From positions 1 through 8,857 of the forward strand of contig JAQVMI010000058.1 of the NCBI GenBank assembly GCA_028703735.1: a DNA stretch of 8,857 nucleotides, in the 5' to 3' direction. The position numbers and the translations under genes are program-made. Positions 5,815-8,857 of the stretch are shown here, piece after piece. Every line of letters begins with the position of its first letter. The stretch's first letter is position 1. Origin of the DNA: Candidatus Cloacimonadota bacterium. GTDB taxonomy: Bacteria > Cloacimonadota > Cloacimonadia > Cloacimonadales > Cloacimonadaceae. The notes under the pieces are model-generated. The model was not told where the DNA came from and ran no database searches. It saw only the letters and a list, made by a program, of their open reading frames with translations.

Positions 5815-6486
5815 CTACATCTCTTCCCCAGGCTGCATTACCATTCCCAATAAACCTTCCGCTTCCAGCTTTTTCACAAACTCTTCGGGATTGGCAATAA
5901 TAGCAGGAAAGGTGTTGTAATGCATGGGAATAGCAATATCTGGTGTAATCATTTTTACGGCTAACACAGCATCATCAATATCCATGGTGTAATTGCCACC
6001 AATGGGTACCAATAGATAGTTTATCTTGAACATTTCACCTATCATTTTCATATCGCCAAAGATGCCTGTATCGCCACAATGATATATCGTAACCCCATCA
6101 ACTTCTAAAATAACGCCTGCTGCCAAGCCTCCATACAAACCATCCGGGGTCATGGATCCATGCAATGCCATGGTGAGTCTCAATTTGCCAAAATCGTAGG
6201 TAAAAGCACCACCAATCTGCATTGCATGCACTTTATAACCTTTCTTGGCTACATAGGAAGCAAGCTCTGAAACGCAGATAAACACAGTGTTATTCATGTT
6301 TGCAATACTAAATGCATCACCCAAATGATCTCCATGTGCATGGGTTAACACAATGTAATCCGCCTGCAAGTGTTTGGCTTTTATGGGAGCGAGAGGGTTT
6401 TTATCTACATAGGGATCTATTAATATCGTAATGCCATTATTGGTTACAATTTTGAAAGCAGAATGTCCTAAATATGTTAGTTTCAT
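5815..6486 (-). CDS. metallo-beta-lactamase-fold hydrolase, UPF0173 family
   Basis: A 223-residue cytoplasmic metal-dependent hydrolase of the UPF0173 (YtkL-like) type, whose physiological substrate is not established. It starts MKLTYLGHSAF, typical of the family. The metal-binding motif is H49-A-H51-G-D53-H54 (THAHGDHLGD). Further ligands are H109 (ALHGS), D139 (HCGDTG) and H189 (IPMHYNTFP). Length is normal and the domain complete. The ATG at 6486 has a TGGAGA ribosome site (6495-6500 on the minus strand). It is separated from tcdA by the hairpin array and has its own candidate promoters at 6516-6585, so it is likely a separate transcript. It converges on the pseudokinase gene with 57 bases between the two stops, and I see no strong terminator there for either gene. 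Confidence 0.92.
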   Translation of the reverse strand: MKLTYLGHSAFKIVTNNGITILIDPYVDKNPLAPIKAKHLQADYIVLTHAHGDHLGDAFSIANMNNTVFICVSELASYVAKKGYKVHAMQIGGAFTYDFGKLRLTMALHGSMTPDGLYGGLAAGVILEVDGVTIYHCGDTGIFGDMKMIGEMFKINYLLVPIGGNYTMDIDDAVLAVKMITPDIAIPMHYNTFPAIIANPEEFVKKLEAEGLLGMVMQPGEEM

Positions 6487-6515
6487 TGCTTACATCTCCA
6501 ATTTCTTTTATAGAT

Positions 6516-6543
6516 ATAGTAAGGGTTTCCTGGGTAAAGTCAA
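6516..6543 (-). promoter_or_regulatory. candidate promoter for the UPF0173 hydrolase (proximal)
   Basis: On the minus strand, TTGACT (6543-6538, 5 of 6) and TACTAT (6521-6516, 4 of 6) are 16 bp apart. Transcription would start about 20 bases before the ATG, leaving room for the TGGAGA ribosome site. Confidence 0.45.
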
Positions 6544-6556
6544 GCACGATTTTTTT

Positions 6557-6585
6557 TTGATATCATCACGTTGTTGCCATGTCAA
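6557..6585 (-). promoter_or_regulatory. candidate promoter for the UPF0173 hydrolase (distal)
   Basis: On the minus strand, a perfect TTGACA (6585-6580) and TATCAA (6562-6557, 4 of 6) have the ideal 17-bp spacing. It lies between the hairpin array and the proximal promoter. The bases around its -35 box (AAACTTGACAT) also occur around the -35 box at 230-235. Confidence 0.4.
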
Positions 6586-6612
6586 GTTTCCTAAGTCGCG
6601 GATCTCTCAGGG

Positions 6613-6762
6613 GTGTCAATCTCTTAGATTGACACAGCGAGCGTAGCTCGCTTTAAATACATGCGACTATGTCGCTTCTGCCAATCAGGAGATTGGCAGC
6701 CCAAAAGCATTGCTAAAAAGGATTGGGTTACAAACCCAATCTAACAACAGGATAAAAATCCT
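6613..6762. repeat. array of six consecutive perfect hairpins
   Basis: Six perfect inverted repeats follow one another in 150 bases, each with a 3- or 4-base loop. (1) GTGTCAATCT at 6613-6622 pairs with 6626-6635, 10 bp, loop CTT. (2) AGCGAGC at 6636-6642 pairs with 6646-6652, 7 bp, loop GTA, directly abutting hairpin 1. (3) GCGAC at 6663-6667 pairs with 6671-6675, loop TAT. (4) CTGCCAATC at 6678-6686 pairs with 6691-6699, 9 bp, loop AGGA. (5) GATTGGGTT at 6721-6729 pairs with 6733-6741, 9 bp, loop ACA. (6) AGGAT at 6749-6753 pairs with 6758-6762, loop AAAA. The stems differ in sequence. The array starts 3 bases past the tcdA stop. No real gene fits inside it. Confidence 0.9.
6715..6741 (-). 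terminator. probable rho-independent terminator of the tcdA operon
   Basis: Read on the minus strand, hairpin 5 of the array (9-bp stem GATTGGGTT/AACCCAATC, loop TGT) is followed by C and then five T (6719-6715). It lies about 25 bases past the tcdA stop codon, which suits termination of the leftward operon. The T-tract is short. Confidence 0.55.
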
Positions 6763-6765
6763 ATG

Positions 6766-7515
6766 TTACGGTTTTGAACCGGCTAAAAAGCTTTTAGTGA
6801 TTTCCCTTATAACCCAAGAGGCAGCCATCATACCCATTATGGCAGGCATATAACTGATGGAACCGATGGTTTTGCGTTGCCTTCCCCGATTAATGATAAG
6901 TTCATCGGGGCTATCGATATCTTCATCTGGTTTGGTGGGTAACTCCGAAGAATAAACACAGGGGAATCTTCCACGTATGCCACGTCTGCCCAAAAACTTG
7001 CGAACCCTTCTTGCTAAGGGGCAATTGAAGCTTTTATCGATGGTGGATAGATGAATTTTGGAGGCATCCATCCTGTTGCCTGCTCCCATAACAGCGATGA
7101 ACTTTTTCTCGGAGAGAACCAAGTGTTCCAGCATTCCTATTTTTGGTCCCAGGCTGTCTATGGCATCAATTATGTAATCAGCCTCTTTTAGCAGTTCTTC
7201 TCTGTTTTCCGCATCCAAAAACACTGTGTGGCAAAGGATTGATGCTTGGGGATTTATATCTAACAAGCGTGCTTGCATAACCTCTGTTTTGGGTTTTCCT
7301 ATATTGCTGAAAGTGGCAATAATCTGTCTATTCAAATTGCTGGGACCAACAGTATCGAAATCTATCAGAATGAACTTGCCAATGCCGGAGCGCACCAAAG
7401 CTTCAGCAGCATAGGAACCAACTCCACCCAAACCAACAATAGCCACGCAGGTGTTAGATAATTCTTGCATTGCTTGCTTGCCTATCAATAGCTCTGTGCG
7501 CGAGAAATCTGTCAT
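6766..7515 (-). CDS. tcdA: tRNA threonylcarbamoyladenosine dehydratase (ThiF/E1-like)
   Basis: A 249-residue cytoplasmic E1-like enzyme of the TcdA/YgdL group, which uses ATP to cyclise t6A37 in ANN-decoding tRNAs to ct6A. Motifs are the nucleotide-binding G28-L-G-G-V-G33, the D52-F-D54 pair, S59-NLNRQ64, K76 (GKPKTEV), and D117/D120 (IIDAIDS). The C-terminal half carries CPLARRVRKFL and VYSSELP, which favour TcdA over ThiF, MoeB or HesA. No CxxC zinc pairs are seen, also as expected for TcdA. The frame is open to 7602, but I start at ATG 7515. There the GGAG ribosome site (7521-7524) fits, the protein begins in register with relatives (MTDFSRTELLIG), and the ATG overlaps the upstream stop as ATGA. 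It is the last gene of the leftward operon. Confidence 0.9.
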   Translation of the reverse strand: MTDFSRTELLIGKQAMQELSNTCVAIVGLGGVGSYAAEALVRSGIGKFILIDFDTVGPSNLNRQIIATFSNIGKPKTEVMQARLLDINPQASILCHTVFLDAENREELLKEADYIIDAIDSLGPKIGMLEHLVLSEKKFIAVMGAGNRMDASKIHLSTIDKSFNCPLARRVRKFLGRRGIRGRFPCVYSSELPTKPDEDIDSPDELIINRGRQRKTIGSISYMPAIMGMMAASWVIREITKSFLAGSKP

Positions 7516-8249
7516 ACAAACTCCGTAGGTAAAATAAGTTCTGCGCTCTTTTGTTGTCGGTTCAGCAAATCCTGCACCGAAATACCGCTTAGCTCCGAAC
7601 AAGCTTCAACCAGGTTTATAAGGCGTAGCAAAGGATTTGTTTCTCCTGTTTTTACATAGTATTGGGTAATATCTGTTTCGAACATAATGTGCGGGTAGTT
7701 TAGCATAGCAAGCAGTAAATCGAATTTATCTTCCTTTAGCAAACGAGAACTAATGGTAAACACCGGTTTTAGAGAGGATAGCTGTTCAAAACCTTCCTTT
7801 GAGCCAGCATAACCATGCACAAGGTAGGGCAGGGAGTATTGCTTAATGGTTTCACAGGCTTCACTTTGGTGACCCACTATATGCAAAACCACAGGTAAGG
7901 CAAAGCTTACGGCAAGCTGCAATTGTGCCCTAAATACTTCACGCTGCCAATCTATCTCTGGATTTCCGTTATCCAAGCCTATTTCACCAATTGCCCAGAT
8001 GGTTTTTGCTTCGCAAAGCTGCTTAATCAGTGCCAAATCCAGATCGCATTCGTCAAAATTGGGGTGAATTCCTGCGCTAAAAATTATGCGTTTATCGGGA
8101 TTCTGCCTATGCCAAATTAATTCATTTTTGCGCAAAACCGACGAGACAAAGCTGCTGATTCCTTTTTCTGTAGCATCTTGAAGCAGGGGAAGCAGGGGAA
8201 TTTTTTCGGACAAATTGGCTAAATGGCAATGGGCATCGAATAGTTTCAT
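7512..8249 (-). CDS. TatD-family metal-dependent hydrolase
   Basis: A 245-residue TIM-barrel hydrolase of the TatD family, whose members are metal-dependent deoxyribonucleases or related hydrolases. All expected ligands are visible: H7-C-H9 (FDAHCHL), the GIHPN motif at 60-64, E89 (IGEIGLD), H123 (VVLHIVG), H145 (LVHGYAGS) and D193 (FETD). The frame is open to 8297, but the ATG at 8249 matches the family N-terminus. It has a GGAG site (8258-8261) and overlaps the upstream stop as ATGA. The downstream junction with tcdA is also ATGA, so the genes are probably translationally coupled. The N-terminal 16 residues of the longer frame are rejected. The exact substrate cannot be decided between TatD, YcfH and YjjV types. 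Confidence 0.9.
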   Translation of the reverse strand: MKLFDAHCHLANLSEKIPLLPLLQDATEKGISSFVSSVLRKNELIWHRQNPDKRIIFSAGIHPNFDECDLDLALIKQLCEAKTIWAIGEIGLDNGNPEIDWQREVFRAQLQLAVSFALPVVLHIVGHQSEACETIKQYSLPYLVHGYAGSKEGFEQLSSLKPVFTISSRLLKEDKFDLLLAMLNYPHIMFETDITQYYVKTGETNPLLRLINLVEACSELSGISVQDLLNRQQKSAELILPTEFV

Positions 8250-8857
8250 ATCTTTAGCTCCGGCATAAGATTGGATATTTCTGTGGCTGCACGGCATCCT
8301 GCTTTACCATCCAGGGGATCTATCAGGGTGCTGATTACAGCTTTGCGAATGGGGGATGTTTCTTTGGCGGTTTTTACTGCTGTATCAATAGCCAAAGGCA
8401 GCTCTGCAAAGCTATCTATCCTGATAGATATCCCTTTGATAAGCTCTATCACATCATCTAAAGTTCGCTTGGTTGGGGGGATGCTGAAGGTGATTATTGG
8501 CTTGTCCACTATGCAAAATTCTGCTATCAGGCTGTTTGTATCACCAATGCATACGTCAGCAAGCAGCAGATAAGGATAAATATCCATTGCTTCAATGTAG
8601 CAGAGATTGGCTTGCTGCTTAAAATAGTTCTTATAGAAATCGCTCATGCGGGGATGCAATGTTACCAAAACATTGTAGTCACCCGTAATAGAATCAACTT
8701 TGGAATACCATTTCTCAATTGCACTCATCTGTGAACCATCCCAGGTGGAGGAAAACAGCAGGATAGTTTTTTGGGGATCAAGATTCAGATCCTGCCTTAG
8801 CTTGCTTAACATTTGCGGAGTGTAGGATCCATCGAAAAGTGAATCGCTTTTAGGGTA
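8246..8857 (-). CDS. CDP-glycerol glycerophosphotransferase-like protein, C-terminal part
   Basis: The frame is open to the right edge of the window, so only the last 203 residues are seen and the start lies outside. The internal ATG at 8812 is not the start, because protein-like sequence (SDSLFDGSYTPQ) continues upstream of it. The visible part resembles the C-terminal Rossmann domain of the GT-B Glyphos_transf family. It has TILLFSSTWDGS, LVTLHPRMSDFY, and a nucleotide-sugar-binding stretch with DIYPYLLLADVCIGDTNSLIA and then VDKPIITF. Family members transfer glycerol phosphate or a related group during cell-surface polymer synthesis at the inner membrane face. The acceptor here is unknown. 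The usual DYSS is GDTNS here, a noticeable variant. The stop overlaps the TatD gene by 4 bp. Confidence 0.75.
   Translation of the reverse strand, partial: YPKSDSLFDGSYTPQMLSKLRQDLNLDPQKTILLFSSTWDGSQMSAIEKWYSKVDSITGDYNVLVTLHPRMSDFYKNYFKQQANLCYIEAMDIYPYLLLADVCIGDTNSLIAEFCIVDKPIITFSIPPTKRTLDDVIELIKGISIRIDSFAELPLAIDTAVKTAKETSPIRKAVISTLIDPLDGKAGCRAATEISNLMPELKI

Noticed and set aside
6579..6632. Short peptide frame starting at 6579 (MSSFLSRGSL) similar to the minus-strand frame at 236
   Set aside because: It has only 17 codons, no ribosome site and runs into hairpin 1; the similarity rests mainly on the shared 11-mer that serves as a -35 region on the other strand.
7516..7602. Longer tcdA start at 7602
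   Set aside because: The extra 29 residues lie inside the TatD gene, are not conserved-looking, and the ATGA overlap with a GGAG site supports 7515.
8250..8297. Longer TatD start at 8297
   Set aside because: The family N-terminus (MKLFDAHCHL) begins at 8249, which has its own ribosome site.

Overview
The window looks like chromosome of a free-living, Gram-negative-type bacterium with moderate to slightly AT-rich base composition. My best guess is a Candidatus Cloacimonadota (WWE1, Cloacimonas-like) amino-acid fermenter. The guess rests on the mix of an imidazolonepropionase for histidine breakdown, a kinase-SUMF1 membrane protein and intergenic ACTCC-type octamer repeats, which I associate with that group from memory. 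It is an inference; no rRNA or other phylogenetic marker is present.

Left part, plus strand (1-1994). Three tandem 48-bp repeats (61-204) precede two GNAT acetyltransferase genes that overlap by 16 bp (277-732 and 717-1379). A short gene for an acidic DUF1292 protein with a Cys/His-rich N-terminal tail follows (1531-1875). It has its own candidate promoter and a clear rho-independent terminator (1954-1994).

Centre, plus strand (1995-5757). A gene-free stretch (1876-2339) holds the terminator, a perfect hairpin and two blocks of an 8-bp repeat. Then comes hutI (2340-3593), overlapped by 11 bp by a 724-residue membrane protein (3583-5757). That protein joins an apparently dead Ser/Thr protein kinase domain to an extracytoplasmic SUMF1/FGE-like domain.

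Right part, minus strand (8857-5815). A chain of three overlapping genes is read leftwards: the C-terminal part of a CDP-glycerol glycerophosphotransferase-like protein (cut by the window edge), a TatD-family metal-dependent hydrolase, and tcdA, which acts on the tRNA t6A modification. Both junctions are 4-bp ATGA overlaps, so this looks like one operon. It ends in a remarkable intergenic array of six consecutive perfect hairpins (6613-6762), one of which looks like the operon's terminator. Beyond it lies a separately promoted UPF0173-type metallo-beta-lactamase-fold hydrolase (6486-5815), which converges on the kinase gene.

The genes do not form one obvious pathway. The most unusual items are the pseudokinase-SUMF1 membrane protein coupled to hutI, the hairpin array, and the two unrelated tandem-repeat families in the intergenic regions. 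No CRISPR array, phage gene, transposase, tRNA or rRNA was recognised.
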